DNA from: an uncultured Collinsella sp.
Lineage (GTDB): Bacteria > Actinomycetota > Coriobacteriia > Coriobacteriales > Coriobacteriaceae
Assembly: GCA_958415525.1 (NCBI GenBank)
Contig: CATYZE010000003.1
Coordinates: forward strand, 62,001 to 126,000
DNA length: 64,000 bases
Reading direction: 5' to 3'
The notes under the pieces were generated by a model. It worked only from the letters and a program-made list of their open reading frames with translations, was not told the origin of the DNA and made no database searches. Made by a program: the position numbers and the translations under genes. Shown here in pieces: positions 25,845 through 34,732 of the stretch; within the stretch, counting starts at the first letter, position 1, and each line of letters begins with the position of its first letter.

Positions 25845-27272
25845 ATGCAGGCGCTACGCGTAAGTGATAACGGCAGGTATCTTGTGACGGAGGACGGCGC
25901 GCCCTTTACGTGGATAGCCGACACCGCTTGGACGCTGCCGCAGCGTATAAAAGCCGATGACGTGGAATACTATCTGCGTCGCCGTAAAGAGCAGGGCTTT
26001 ACTGTGCTGCAGATGGTTGCCCTTGACCCCGAGCGCGATGTACTCATGCGCTCACCCGCGGGCGAGCCGGCACTTATCAACGGTGACCTCGAACATCCCA
26101 ATGAGCGCTATTTTTCCTATCTTGATTGGGTGCTCGATCGTGCTGAACACTACGGCTTTCACGTGCTTCTGCTTCCTGTGTGGGGGCAGTTGGTGACAGG
26201 CGACAACTGGATGGGTGGCACGTTTGGTATAACGGTGACCGGCGAGAACGCCTACGACTTTGGCAAGTGGATTGGCGCGCGGTATGCCTCACGAAAGAAC
26301 ATCGTGTGGTGTTTGGGCGGCGACCGGCAGCCGGTTCACCGCGGTGTTGATTACCGTTCGGTGTGGCGGCGTATGGCAGAGGGCCTTGCCGAGGGCGTCC
26401 TCGGCAGCCCGCTGCCCGCTGATGCGCCCCGCGAGGCGTGGCGCCGGTTGCCCCTTGCCTATCATCCAAGTTGTGAAGACCAAAATCACTGCTCGTCTTC
26501 TACCTATTGGGGCGATGACGAGCGATGGCTTGCGCTAACCATGCTGCAGTCGGGTCATGGCCCAGGCGCGTGCAGCTGGAAGCTTGTCGAGGCGGAGCAT
26601 GAACAGCCTGGTTCCGCGCGTCCCGTTTGGGATGGCGAGCCGGCGTATGAGGACATGCCCACGAGTTGGCCGCCGACCGGTCCACGTCATGGGACATGGA
26701 TGGTGCGACGCCGAGCGTACTGGTCGGTGCTCGCCGGGGCGTTTGGAGTTACCTATGGACACTGCTCGGTGTGGAGCTCCATTGCCGAGAAGGAACGAAA
26801 CGATATGTTTCACGTGGATTGGTTTGAAGCGCTCGACGCCGAGGGGGCAAATCAGATGCGCTATCTGCGAGCCTTCCTCGATGAGTCTGGTGTTGTTGGC
26901 TCCCTTCCGTGTCCGCATGCCGTGGTTTCGCCTGGGACGGATGATTTGGCTGCGCATGTGCAAGTGAGTTGTGCGGAAGATGGCGCGCGCCTTTTCGCTT
27001 ACTTGCCCAGCGGCGGCACCGCGTGCCTGCAGATGCCCGAGGGCTGGGTGACAGCATGGTGCTGGTGGTACAGCCCGCGCACCGGTGATATATGTGGTCC
27101 CGTGCCGGAGATCGTAGCCGACGGGTGCGCTACTGTGCGTGCCCCGAGCGCGGGAGAAGGCGAGGATTGGTTGCTCATGGCCGATGCGGAGCGCAGCGAG
27201 GTGCCAATACATCTCTGCTCGTACGGGGAGCCTGTGGAGGTTGGAAAACTTGATAAAGTGTTCGCGTGGTAA
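25845..27272 (+). CDS. DUF4038 / GH140-like putative glycosidase
   Basis: This 475-residue protein has no signal peptide and so is probably cytoplasmic. The N-terminal part (DGAPFTWIADTAWTLPQRIK, then YLRRRKEQGFTVLQMVAL) matches the DUF4038 barrel found in GH140-type enzymes, some of which are apiosidases. A smaller beta-rich C-terminal region from about residue 380 resembles the putative collagen-binding domain usually paired with it. Candidate acidic residues occur around VWCLGGDRQP and VWDGEPAYEDMP. It is the last gene of the chbG set and ends about 100 bp before the second tRNA-fMet. The substrate is unknown; activity on a plant or host glycan is only inferred. Confidence 0.75.
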   Translation: MQALRVSDNGRYLVTEDGAPFTWIADTAWTLPQRIKADDVEYYLRRRKEQGFTVLQMVALDPERDVLMRSPAGEPALINGDLEHPNERYFSYLDWVLDRAEHYGFHVLLLPVWGQLVTGDNWMGGTFGITVTGENAYDFGKWIGARYASRKNIVWCLGGDRQPVHRGVDYRSVWRRMAEGLAEGVLGSPLPADAPREAWRRLPLAYHPSCEDQNHCSSSTYWGDDERWLALTMLQSGHGPGACSWKLVEAEHEQPGSARPVWDGEPAYEDMPTSWPPTGPRHGTWMVRRRAYWSVLAGAFGVTYGHCSVWSSIAEKERNDMFHVDWFEALDAEGANQMRYLRAFLDESGVVGSLPCPHAVVSPGTDDLAAHVQVSCAEDGARLFAYLPSGGTACLQMPEGWVTAWCWWYSPRTGDICGPVPEIVADGCATVRAPSAGEGEDWLLMADAERSEVPIHLCSYGEPVEVGKLDKVFAW

Positions 27273-27371
27273 GACTGAATGTGGAGCAACCTTCACAACC
27301 TTGGGCAGCCGGCTTGCAATCGCGCAGGCGGGAGCGTAATAACTCTCTTGCGCAAAGGCGCGTCCAGACAT

Positions 27372-27448
27372 TGCGGGGTGGAGCAGTCTGGTGGCTCGCC
27401 CGGCTCATAACCCGGAGGTCGTAGGTTCAAATCCTGCCCCCGCGACCA
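27372..27448 (+). tRNA. tRNA-fMet (CAT), variant copy 2
   Basis: This 77-nt cloverleaf is nearly identical to copy 1 and has the same CTCATAA anticodon loop and encoded CCA. Two differences stand out. An A-to-G change lies in the D-loop. The anticodon stem reads CCCGG instead of CCGGG, which makes position 29 a C facing C41. That breaks one of the three G-C pairs that mark initiator tRNAs. It may be functional, impaired or decaying. Its upstream region and terminator also match copy 1. Confidence 0.88.
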
Positions 27449-27458
27449 AGAACTTGCA

Positions 27459-27485
27459 GCTCGTCGGCCTAGCCGGCGAGCTTTT
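27459..27485 (+). terminator. Terminator of tRNA-fMet copy 2
   Basis: GCTCGTCGGC-CTA-GCCGGCGAGC is followed by five T, a near-copy of the terminator at 15562. Confidence 0.9.
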
Positions 27486-27536
27486 TGTTATTCCGGGACT
27501 GTGGGGTCGACCCGATTCTCAACTTTTCGGTCGAAA

Positions 27537-27917
27537 ATCTCGATCTGTAACAGGTGGACCCGATTTGGGCCGCTAACTGTTACAGATCTAGATTGTTGAG
27601 GATGGGCCGAGGGATTTGTCTCGATTTGTAACAGTAAGACCCGGTATTGGCCGGTAGATGTTACAGATTTAGACATTTGGGCAGGGCGGGATCCGTTTGT
27701 CTAAATCTGTAACACGAGGGACGGTTTTTGCTGAGTTACTGTTACAGATTTAGATTTTCCGGCAGTCCGGTTTGGTTTGTCTCGATCTGTAACGGTTGGG
27801 GGTCAAAAGTCGGTCTAGATGTTACAGATTTAGATTGTCGAGAACGGGCCGAGGGGAATGTCTCGATCTGTAACAGTTAGACCTTATTTTGCCGAGTAGT
27901 TGTTACAGATTGAGACA
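27537..27917. repeat. 81-bp palindromic array, five units
   Basis: Units start at 27537, 27618, 27699, 27779 and 27860, a period of 80-81 bp. Each has a left arm like GTCTCGATCTGTAACAG and a right arm like CTGTTACAGATTTAGAC, with a 24-27-bp centre that differs from unit to unit. The gaps between units are 22-25 bp and also vary. The same family, with two units, follows the other tRNA-fMet. No CRISPR-associated gene is near, and arms in alternating orientation do not fit a CRISPR array. Confidence 0.9.
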
Positions 27918-28059
27918 AACCGGGAGTCGGCCCCGCCCCCATCCACCAGCCGCTACCTGCTATCCGCCGATTTCAGCTGCGGCTCCGTACCTCCCAGACC
28001 GTATCCTATAGACAACTACGTGGCATCATCGCCGCCGCGCCTATAAGAGAGGAATGTCC

Positions 28060-30090
28060 ATGACCGCACCTGCATCAAAGCTGCTTCAGCCCATTACGGT
28101 TGGCCCGCTCGAGCTCAAGAACCGCATTATGTTCCCGCCGCTGACCACCGGCTACGAGGAGCGCGACGGCTCCATCGGCGAGCGCAGCCTGGCTTTTTAC
28201 GAGCGCCTTGCCCGTGGCGGCGTGAGCTACATCGTCATCGGCGACGTCGCTCCCGTCATGACCGCAAGCCCCACGCCCAAGCTGGCAGCCGACGCCCAGA
28301 TCCCCACGTTTAAGGCGCTGGCCGACGCCGTCCACAAGCACGGGGCCAAGGTTGCGCTGCAGCTGTTCCACCCCGAGTACGACGTGCCCGGCGTCGGCCG
28401 CATGGTCATGGGTTCCATGGCCGCCGCCAAGGCCGCGCAGGAGGCCAAGGCCGCCGGCGACGAGGAAACCTTCGCCGCCAAGATGGCCGAGTCCAACGAG
28501 ATCCGCAAGCAGGCCTACGCCAAGCTGCACCACGACATGCAGCACTTTGTGAACGAGGCCAGCGTTGAGCAGCTCACCCAGATCAAGGAAGCCATCGCCG
28601 CCTCGGCCGCCCGCGCGCAGCAGGCCGGTATCGACGCCATCGAGGTCCACGGCGACCGTCTGGTGGGTTCGCTGTGCTCCGCGATCCTCAACAAGCGCAC
28701 CGACGAGTACGGTGGCTCGTTTGAAAACCGCGTCCGCTACGCGCTGGAGGTCGTCGCCGCCATTAAGGAGGCCGCGCCGCAGCTGATGGTGGAGTACAAG
28801 CTCCCCGTGATCATGGAGAATCCCGACGGCACGCCGCGCGGCAAGGGTGGCCTGCAGCCCGACGAGGCCTGTGAGTTTGCCAAGCTGCTCGAGGGCGCCG
28901 GCATCGACATGATCCAGGTTGCGCAGGCAAACCACACCGGCAACATGGGCGACACCATTCCGCCCATGGGCGCCATGCCCTACAACTGGACGCTGCCCGT
29001 GGCCGAGCGCGTCAAGGCCCTGGTCTCCGTGCCGGTGGCAACCGTCGGCCGCGTGGTTTCGGTCGAGGCCGGCGAGAAGATCCTGGAAGACGGCTCGGCA
29101 GACATCGTCGCCTATGGCCGTTCGCTCATGTGCGACCCCGACATTGCGCTGAAGGCCGCCACGGGTGAGCCCATCCGCGAGTGCCTCAACTGCAACAAGG
29201 GCTGCGTCGACGCGATTCAAAACCGCAAGTACATCTCGTGCGTGCTCAATGCCGAGAACGGCGACGAGGCGACCATCGCCATCAAGCCGGGCGAGGGCGA
29301 CAAGAAGATTGCCGTGGTGGGCGGCGGTATTGCCGGCCTGGAGGCTGCGCGCGTGGCGGCCAGGCGCGGCTACGACGTGACCGTCTACGAGGCGAGCGAT
29401 CACTTGGGCGGCCAGATTGTGCTGGCGGCCGCGCCTCCGCGCAAGGACGAGATCATGCGCTCGGTCGAGTATTACGAGAAGATTCTGCCTGGCCTGGGCG
29501 TGAAGGTTGAGCTCAACCACGTTGCTACTGCCGAGGACCTCAACGCCGCCGACGCCGCGATTGTGGCCGTGGGCGCGCACGACGTGGTCATCCCCGTCCC
29601 GGGCGCCGACTCGGAGAAGGTCGTCTCGAGCTGGGACGTGCTGGCCGGCAAGGTGGAGCTTACGGGCCGCGTCGCCGTCATTGGCGGTGGCTTGGTGGGC
29701 ACCGAGACTGCCGGGTACCTGCTGCAGCACGGCTGCGAGGTGGCGATCGTGGAAATGCTCGACAAGATTGCCGCAGGCGAGTCCGAGACCATTCTGCCGC
29801 TGATCATGAGCGACTTTGCCGAGCACAACGTGGAGCAGCACGTGAAGACCCGCCTGACCGCCATTACCGACGAGGGCGTGGAGGCCGTGCGCACTACCGA
29901 GGACGGCGCCGAGGAGCCGGTGAAGATTGCCTGCGATTACGTGGTGATGGCCGTGGGCTCCAAGGCCAACGCGTTTGACCTGGACGGCGTGACGGTGCCC
30001 GTGACTTGCGTGGGCGACTGCTCGGGCGAGCGCACCGCCGACATCGCGAGCGCCATTCGCACGGCATATCACGCGGCCAACGAGCTGTAG
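28060..30090 (+). CDS. Flavin/Fe-S oxidoreductase (2,4-dienoyl-CoA reductase / enoate reductase family)
   Basis: This 676-residue protein has an N-terminal old-yellow-enzyme-like FMN barrel (residues 1-370), then CLNCNKGC...SC (about 376-395), which binds a [4Fe-4S] cluster. A C-terminal FAD/NAD(P) region carries VVGGGIAGLEAARVAARRG near 426 and VIGGGLVGTETAGYLL near 540. This is the layout of 2,4-dienoyl-CoA reductase, enoate reductases and the bile-acid enzymes BaiCD/BaiH, which reduce C=C bonds with NAD(P)H. The substrate cannot be assigned. GAGAGG seven bases before the ATG at 28060 favours this start over 28054. It appears monocistronic, with a strong terminator at 30166-30201. Confidence 0.88.
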   Translation: MTAPASKLLQPITVGPLELKNRIMFPPLTTGYEERDGSIGERSLAFYERLARGGVSYIVIGDVAPVMTASPTPKLAADAQIPTFKALADAVHKHGAKVALQLFHPEYDVPGVGRMVMGSMAAAKAAQEAKAAGDEETFAAKMAESNEIRKQAYAKLHHDMQHFVNEASVEQLTQIKEAIAASAARAQQAGIDAIEVHGDRLVGSLCSAILNKRTDEYGGSFENRVRYALEVVAAIKEAAPQLMVEYKLPVIMENPDGTPRGKGGLQPDEACEFAKLLEGAGIDMIQVAQANHTGNMGDTIPPMGAMPYNWTLPVAERVKALVSVPVATVGRVVSVEAGEKILEDGSADIVAYGRSLMCDPDIALKAATGEPIRECLNCNKGCVDAIQNRKYISCVLNAENGDEATIAIKPGEGDKKIAVVGGGIAGLEAARVAARRGYDVTVYEASDHLGGQIVLAAAPPRKDEIMRSVEYYEKILPGLGVKVELNHVATAEDLNAADAAIVAVGAHDVVIPVPGADSEKVVSSWDVLAGKVELTGRVAVIGGGLVGTETAGYLLQHGCEVAIVEMLDKIAAGESETILPLIMSDFAEHNVEQHVKTRLTAITDEGVEAVRTTEDGAEEPVKIACDYVVMAVGSKANAFDLDGVTVPVTCVGDCSGERTADIASAIRTAYHAANEL

Positions 30091-30165
30091 TTGAACATCG
30101 CGGCCAGGCGGGACGGTAGCACGGATCCGTCTCGCCCGGCTGTGTCCCATCGGGTGTCAACCGGT

Positions 30166-30201
30166 GCGGGGCCTGCAAGCGCAGCAGGCCCCGCCCTTTT
30201 T
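30166..30201 (+). terminator. Terminator after flavin oxidoreductase
   Basis: GCGGGGCCTGC and GCAGGCCCCGC form a stem with a short loop, followed by a CCTTTTTG tract. Confidence 0.88.
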
Positions 30202-30460
30202 GTTTTGCTCCGGTGGATGGCAATGCGCGGTAATCATGAGGAGTAAGGACGTCTACTGCCTTGCCGATTACTCAAAATTATTGGGGGAGGGGTTAATAAC
30301 TATATCCTCTATGCCAAAGGACATAAAGAGATGCCAATTTTGTTGACAAGCGAATGACGATTAGCTGCGAGTCAGCTACCAGCGTAAATAATCGATAAAG
30401 AAATGTCGTAAATTGGTGCCAAATGCCCAGATAACACCGCGTCTATTTTAATTAACCGCT

Positions 30461-30489
30461 TTGAGCAAACAGTAAAATGCTACTATCTA
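30461..30489 (+). promoter_or_regulatory. Candidate promoter of HTH gene
   Basis: TTGAGC at 30461-30466 and TATCTA at 30484-30489 are separated by 17 bp and lie about 42 bp before the start codon. The match to the sigma-70 consensus is moderate. Confidence 0.4.
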
Positions 30490-30530
30490 ACTTGCACGTA
30501 AGAAAGCAGATTAACGGTTAAGGCTAAGAA

Positions 30531-30935
30531 GTGGCAGGTATGTCGGAAGCAACAAGGACTCGCACGCATGCGCCCGAGGTTAGGCAGCGCGCCGTCGAGA
30601 TCCTCCAAGAGGGGGTCGGTCATCGCGCCCTCGCCGCGGAGCTTGGCATTCCCCAGGCCACGGCTCGTCAGTGGGCCCGCGCGTATGCCGTGGGCGGTGC
30701 CGACGCCGTTCTCAACGCCGGTTCGCATCATCACACCTATTCGTACGAAGTTAAGCTCGCCGTGGTCAAGGACCGCTTGGAAAACGGCTTAACGGTTCGC
30801 GAGGCCATGATCAAGCACAAGATTCCCAGCGAGTCTTCGGTCAAGGCTTGGTGCCGCCAGTATCGCGAGAGCGGTGAGTCCGCGCTGGTTGATAAGCCGC
30901 GCGGTCGCAAGCCGCGCGTTAAAAAGGCGGAATAG
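30531..30935 (+). CDS. Small double-HTH protein (transposase OrfA-like)
   Basis: This basic protein of about 134 residues has two helix-turn-helix segments (RALAAELGIPQATARQWARA and TVREAMIKHKIPSESSVKAW) and a Lys/Arg-rich tail. It resembles the N-terminal DNA-binding half of IS3/IS150-type transposases (OrfA, HTH_28 class). No OrfB, inverted repeats or DDE domain follows; instead a clean terminator ends it at 30948-30970. It may therefore be a domesticated regulator or a lone relic. Translation probably starts at the GTG at 30531 (AAGG upstream) or the ATG at 30540. The AT-rich upstream DNA suggests foreign origin. Confidence 0.7.
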   Translation: MAGMSEATRTRTHAPEVRQRAVEILQEGVGHRALAAELGIPQATARQWARAYAVGGADAVLNAGSHHHTYSYEVKLAVVKDRLENGLTVREAMIKHKIPSESSVKAWCRQYRESGESALVDKPRGRKPRVKKAE

Positions 30936-30947
30936 CGAACGGGATGG

Positions 30948-30970
30948 TGCGCCCACAGGGGCGCATTTTT
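30948..30970 (+). terminator. Terminator after HTH gene
   Basis: TGCGCCC-ACAG-GGGCGCA is followed by TTTTTC, 13 bases past the stop codon. Confidence 0.85.
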
Positions 30971-31222
30971 CTTGCCGCGCCAACTTTTTGGACCGTCGTG
31001 AGCCTACTGGAACATCCTCCAAAGTGGTTAATAAACCGCGCGCAGTGGCCCGTGCGCCCGCCGTCGCGATAGGGGGAGCGTTGCCTCTCTGCTCCAAAGC
31101 GGACAGACTCCTTACCCCGTACGCCTAAAACTCCCCAGTTGACCGAAAACCCGCCGCCGCTACTCCTCAACTGAGCTATAACGTTAAACAATTGCAGCGT
31201 TTTTGCTTGGGGGAGTGATGGT

Positions 31223-34105
31223 ATGACGCTACTGTATTTCCTTACCCTGTTTCCGCTGGTACCGGCGCTGGGCATGCTGCTCGCGCGCGGTGACCGCGCC
31301 CGCGATGCGGTAGGGCTTGTAGGCTCCGGCATCATTATGGCGGTGACAGTTGTAGTCGCCGTCATGTTTTTTGGCGCGGGACCGCAGAGCTTCGAGGTGG
31401 CACCGGGCACCTCGCACGTGCTCTCCATCATCAGCTCCGCCATCGATGTCATCCTGTGCGCCATCATTCTGTACAACGCGCGTAAATATAAGAGCACGCT
31501 CACCACGGTGCTCGGCGTGGTGCAGCTGGTGGGTTCGGTTGCCTTCGCTGCCATGACGCTGCCCGCGGCCGAGGTTGTCACCGCCACGCCGCTCTACCTG
31601 GATTACATGAGTGTGATCATGGTGCTTGCCGTCGGCATTGTCGGCAGCCTAATCTGCGTGTACGCCCTGGGCTACATGAAGGACTTCCAGGCCCACGACG
31701 AGCACGAGGCAGCGCTGCGCGGGCAGGCGGCGCCCGACCGACGCCCGCAGTTCCTGGCGCTTATGTTCCTGTTCCTCTCCGCCATGTTCGTCATCGTGAC
31801 AAGCGACAACCTTGAGTGGCTGTTCTGTGGCTGGGAAATCACCACCGTGTGCTCGTTCCTCATGATTGGCTACACGCGCACGCCCGAGGCCATCAAGAAC
31901 GCCTTTACCCAGATCATCCTTAACATGCTGGGCGGCATCGCGTTTTTGGCCGGACTCATGTACCTGCACGTTAACGGCATGCCGCTGACCATCTCGGGCA
32001 TGATCGAGCTTTCCGGCGCCGGAACCGCGCAATCCGCGCTGCTGGTGATGCCGGTCGTCCTGCTGTCGCTCGCCGCACTCACCAAGGCCGCACAGATGCC
32101 GTTCCACACTTGGCTATTGGGTGCCATGGTTGCCCCCACTCCCACGAGCGCCCTGCTGCACTCGTCAACCATGGTCAAAGCCGGCGTGTTCCTGATGGTC
32201 AAGCTCAGCCCGCTCTATGCCATCTATCCCGTGACCGGCTTTATGGTCACGAGTGTGGGTGCCATCACGTTTTTGCTCGCTGCCCTCATGGCCATCTCGC
32301 AGAGTAACGCCAAACGCGTGCTCGCGTACTCCACCATTTCCAACTTGGGCCTCATCAGTGCCTGCCTGGGCGTCGGCGCGCCCGAGGCCGTGTGGGCCGC
32401 GATCTTCCTGATCCTGTTCCATACGGTGGCAAAGTCGCTGCTGTTCCTGTGCGTGGGCACGGCCGAGCATCATATCGGCAGCCGCAATATCGAGGACATG
32501 GACGGCATGTTCAGCCGCATGCCGCACCTGACGCGCCTGATGATGCTGGGCATTATGGGCATGTTCGTGGCCCCGTTTGGCATGCTCGTGTCCAAGTGGG
32601 GCGCCCTGGTGGCGTTTGCCCAGACCGGCAACGTGCTCATGATCATGGTGCTTGCCTTTGGCTCGGCCGCGACGTTCTTCTTCTGGGGCAAGTGGCTTGC
32701 CAAGCTTTCGGGCGTCGACCCCACGGCTCAAAACGTTGAGGTCAATGTCCATAAGACCGAATGGATGGCCCTCAACACCATCGCCGCGCTGCTGATTCTT
32801 TGCTGCGTGGCGTTCCCGCTCATCTCGAGCGGCCTGGTGTCGCCTTACTTGGCCATGGTGTTTGGCCGCGTGCCGTACGTTATTGGCAAGGACTCCATGT
32901 ATCTGATGGTGGTTATCGTGGCGTTTATCGCCGTGGTGCTGCTGACTTCATTCCGCGTGAGCAACAAACCGCACGTAAACGTATATCTTTCGGGCGTGGG
33001 AACCGACAATTACCGCCATTTCCGCGGCTCGATGGGACACGAGGTGAAGGCCGAAAAGCGCAATTGGTACTCGGAGGACGCCCTTGGCGAGAAGCGTATT
33101 GGCCCCGCGGGTAGCGTCGTGTGTTGCAGCATTATCTTGTTTGCGCTGCTGTGTTGCGCGTGGATTGGGCCCGAGAGACTTGCCATGAGCGCGCCCTCGG
33201 TGTTGCGCGGCAAGTATTTTGAAGGTTCGGGTGTCGTGGGCATATTTATTGGTACCGTGGCGTTTGCCCTGCTGGCGCCGCTTGTGGGCGGCCTGATTGA
33301 CGGCCTTGACCGTAAGCTTTCGGCTCGCATGCAGGGCCGCGTGGGTCCGCGCCTTCTGCAGCCCTTCTACGACGTTGCCAAACTGCTGCGCAAGGCCCCT
33401 GCCAGCGTAAACACCATGGACGATACCTATATGGCATGTGCGCTCATCTTTACCGTGGTAGGCGGCGGCATCTTTGTGTCGGGTTCCAACACGCTGCTGT
33501 GCGCTTTTATGGTGACGCTCGCCGCGATCTTTGTGGTGCTGGCGTCCGCCTCGACGCAAAGCCCGTTTGCGCAGGTCGGCGCCGATCGCGAGTTGCTGCA
33601 GGTTATGAGCTACGAGCCCGCCGTTCTGCTGATGAGCGTGGGCCTGTATCTCGCCACCGATAGCTTTGATTCCATCGCCGTGACCGGGCAGTCGGCGCCC
33701 ATCATCGTGTACAGTGCGCCCATTTTCCTGGCGCTGCTTGCGGTGCTTACCATCAAGCTGCGCAAGTCGCCGTTCGATCTTTCGTACTCGCATCACGCGC
33801 ATCAGGAGATCGTCCAGGGTATCGCCACCGAGATGAGCGGCAGCACGCTGGCCAAGATGACCCTTATGCACTGGTGCGAGACCGTGCTGTTTTTGATGTG
33901 GGTGGGCATGTTTTTTGTTTGGGACAACCCGGTGAGCTGGGTGGTTGCCCTGGTCGTGATGGTCGCGACGTATTTTGTCGAGGTACTGATCGATAACACC
34001 TTCGCCCGTAGCACCTGGCGCAGCTGCTTTAAGCTCGGCTGGGGCGTGGCGCTGGTGTTTGGCCTGCTCAACCTTATGCCCATCCTCGTTGACGTATTTA
34101 TTTAG
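31223..34105 (+). CDS. Fused antiporter-like / NuoH-like hydrogenase membrane subunit
   Basis: This 960-residue integral membrane protein is the first gene of a group 4 [NiFe]-hydrogenase operon. Residues 1 to about 600 match the NuoL/HyfB/EchA antiporter-like subunit, with helices such as WLFCGWEITTVCSFLMIGYT and KAAQMPFHTWLLGAMVAPTP, which carry proton-pathway residues. From about 650 on the chain is a NuoH/HyfC/EchB-like subunit: LSARMQGRVGPRLLQPFYD and LRKSPFDLSYSHHAHQEIVQ. The two are normally separate proteins. The frame is continuous and GGGGGAG precedes the ATG. The fusion should anchor the hydrogenase and couple electron flow to ion pumping. Confidence 0.9.
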   Translation: MTLLYFLTLFPLVPALGMLLARGDRARDAVGLVGSGIIMAVTVVVAVMFFGAGPQSFEVAPGTSHVLSIISSAIDVILCAIILYNARKYKSTLTTVLGVVQLVGSVAFAAMTLPAAEVVTATPLYLDYMSVIMVLAVGIVGSLICVYALGYMKDFQAHDEHEAALRGQAAPDRRPQFLALMFLFLSAMFVIVTSDNLEWLFCGWEITTVCSFLMIGYTRTPEAIKNAFTQIILNMLGGIAFLAGLMYLHVNGMPLTISGMIELSGAGTAQSALLVMPVVLLSLAALTKAAQMPFHTWLLGAMVAPTPTSALLHSSTMVKAGVFLMVKLSPLYAIYPVTGFMVTSVGAITFLLAALMAISQSNAKRVLAYSTISNLGLISACLGVGAPEAVWAAIFLILFHTVAKSLLFLCVGTAEHHIGSRNIEDMDGMFSRMPHLTRLMMLGIMGMFVAPFGMLVSKWGALVAFAQTGNVLMIMVLAFGSAATFFFWGKWLAKLSGVDPTAQNVEVNVHKTEWMALNTIAALLILCCVAFPLISSGLVSPYLAMVFGRVPYVIGKDSMYLMVVIVAFIAVVLLTSFRVSNKPHVNVYLSGVGTDNYRHFRGSMGHEVKAEKRNWYSEDALGEKRIGPAGSVVCCSIILFALLCCAWIGPERLAMSAPSVLRGKYFEGSGVVGIFIGTVAFALLAPLVGGLIDGLDRKLSARMQGRVGPRLLQPFYDVAKLLRKAPASVNTMDDTYMACALIFTVVGGGIFVSGSNTLLCAFMVTLAAIFVVLASASTQSPFAQVGADRELLQVMSYEPAVLLMSVGLYLATDSFDSIAVTGQSAPIIVYSAPIFLALLAVLTIKLRKSPFDLSYSHHAHQEIVQGIATEMSGSTLAKMTLMHWCETVLFLMWVGMFFVWDNPVSWVVALVVMVATYFVEVLIDNTFARSTWRSCFKLGWGVALVFGLLNLMPILVDVFI

Positions 34106-34117
34106 GAGGCGGCATCC

Positions 34118-34732
34118 ATGGATCATAAAATGTCGCGCTCGCCGTGGGTTATTCATTACGACGGCTCGAGCTGCAACGGATGCGATATCGAGGTGCTGGC
34201 CTCGCTCACGCCGCTGTTCGATGCGGAGCGCTTTGGCGTGGTCAACACCGGTAACCCCAAGCATGCGGATATCTTTTTGGTGACGGGTTCGGTCAACGCG
34301 CAAAACCTGCCCGTCGTGCGCCAGATCTACAACCAGATGCTCGAGCCCAAGTGCGTGGTGGCGTGCGGCATCTGCGCGTGCTCGGGCGGCGTGTTCCGCG
34401 ATGCCTACAACGTGATCGGCGGCGTGGACCGCGCGATTCCCGTGGACGTGTACGCGCCCGGGTGCGCCATTCGCCCCGAGACGGTGATCGATGCCATCGT
34501 GGAGGCGTGCGGCATCCTGGACCAGAAGGAGGCCGTGATGCGCGCCGGCGGCGATCCGCTCACCGTGGGCGGCGCCGCCACCTGGGACGGTGGCGTTGAG
34601 CTGGGCGAGGACGGGTTTGTGGCCGCGGGGGCCGGGGCTGGGGCCGGTGCCGACGCGGGCGCCGCTAACGGTGCACCCGTCGCTGCTGACGGCGCTGCCG
34701 ACGAGCCCGCCGCTGCAAAGGAGGCCGAGTAA
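34118..34732 (+). CDS. Group 4 hydrogenase small subunit (NuoB/EchC-like)
   Basis: This subunit carries the proximal [4Fe-4S] cluster next to the Ni-Fe site. The 204-residue protein shows the cluster cysteines in SSCNGCDIE, ACGICACSGG and APGCAIRPE, as in EchC, HycG and NuoB. The last ~60 residues are a low-complexity Ala/Gly/Glu tail not found in usual members. It begins 12 bases after the fused membrane subunit, with an AGGAGGC ribosome site, and its stop overlaps the start of the next gene. It is therefore in one operon with the other subunits. Confidence 0.93.
   Translation: MDHKMSRSPWVIHYDGSSCNGCDIEVLASLTPLFDAERFGVVNTGNPKHADIFLVTGSVNAQNLPVVRQIYNQMLEPKCVVACGICACSGGVFRDAYNVIGGVDRAIPVDVYAPGCAIRPETVIDAIVEACGILDQKEAVMRAGGDPLTVGGAATWDGGVELGEDGFVAAGAGAGAGADAGAANGAPVAADGAADEPAAAKEAE

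Larger units (their letters stand above)
27273..28059. other. Gene-free stretch with tRNA and palindrome array
   Basis: These 787 bp hold the second tRNA-fMet, its terminator and the five-unit palindromic array. No protein gene is visible. The promoter of the flavin oxidoreductase should lie in 27930-28045. Confidence 0.75.
30091..30530. other. AT-rich gene-free stretch
   Basis: The first part holds the terminator at 30166-30201. From about 30240 to 30520 the sequence is much richer in A+T than the surroundings and carries the likely promoter of the HTH gene. No gene is credible here; a 60-codon open frame at 30164-30346 overlaps the terminator and lacks a ribosome site. Confidence 0.65.

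Noticed and set aside
27537..27917. CRISPR array
   Set aside because: Repeats alternate in orientation as palindrome arms, units are 81 bp, the 'spacers' are only parts of hairpin loops, and no cas gene is present.
28075..30150. Minus-strand open frame of 691 codons opposite the flavin oxidoreductase
   Set aside because: It is a shadow frame rich in Gly, His and Val, without motifs or a start signal.
30164..30346. Small plus-strand open frame of 60 codons
   Set aside because: It starts inside a terminator hairpin, with no ribosome site or motif.
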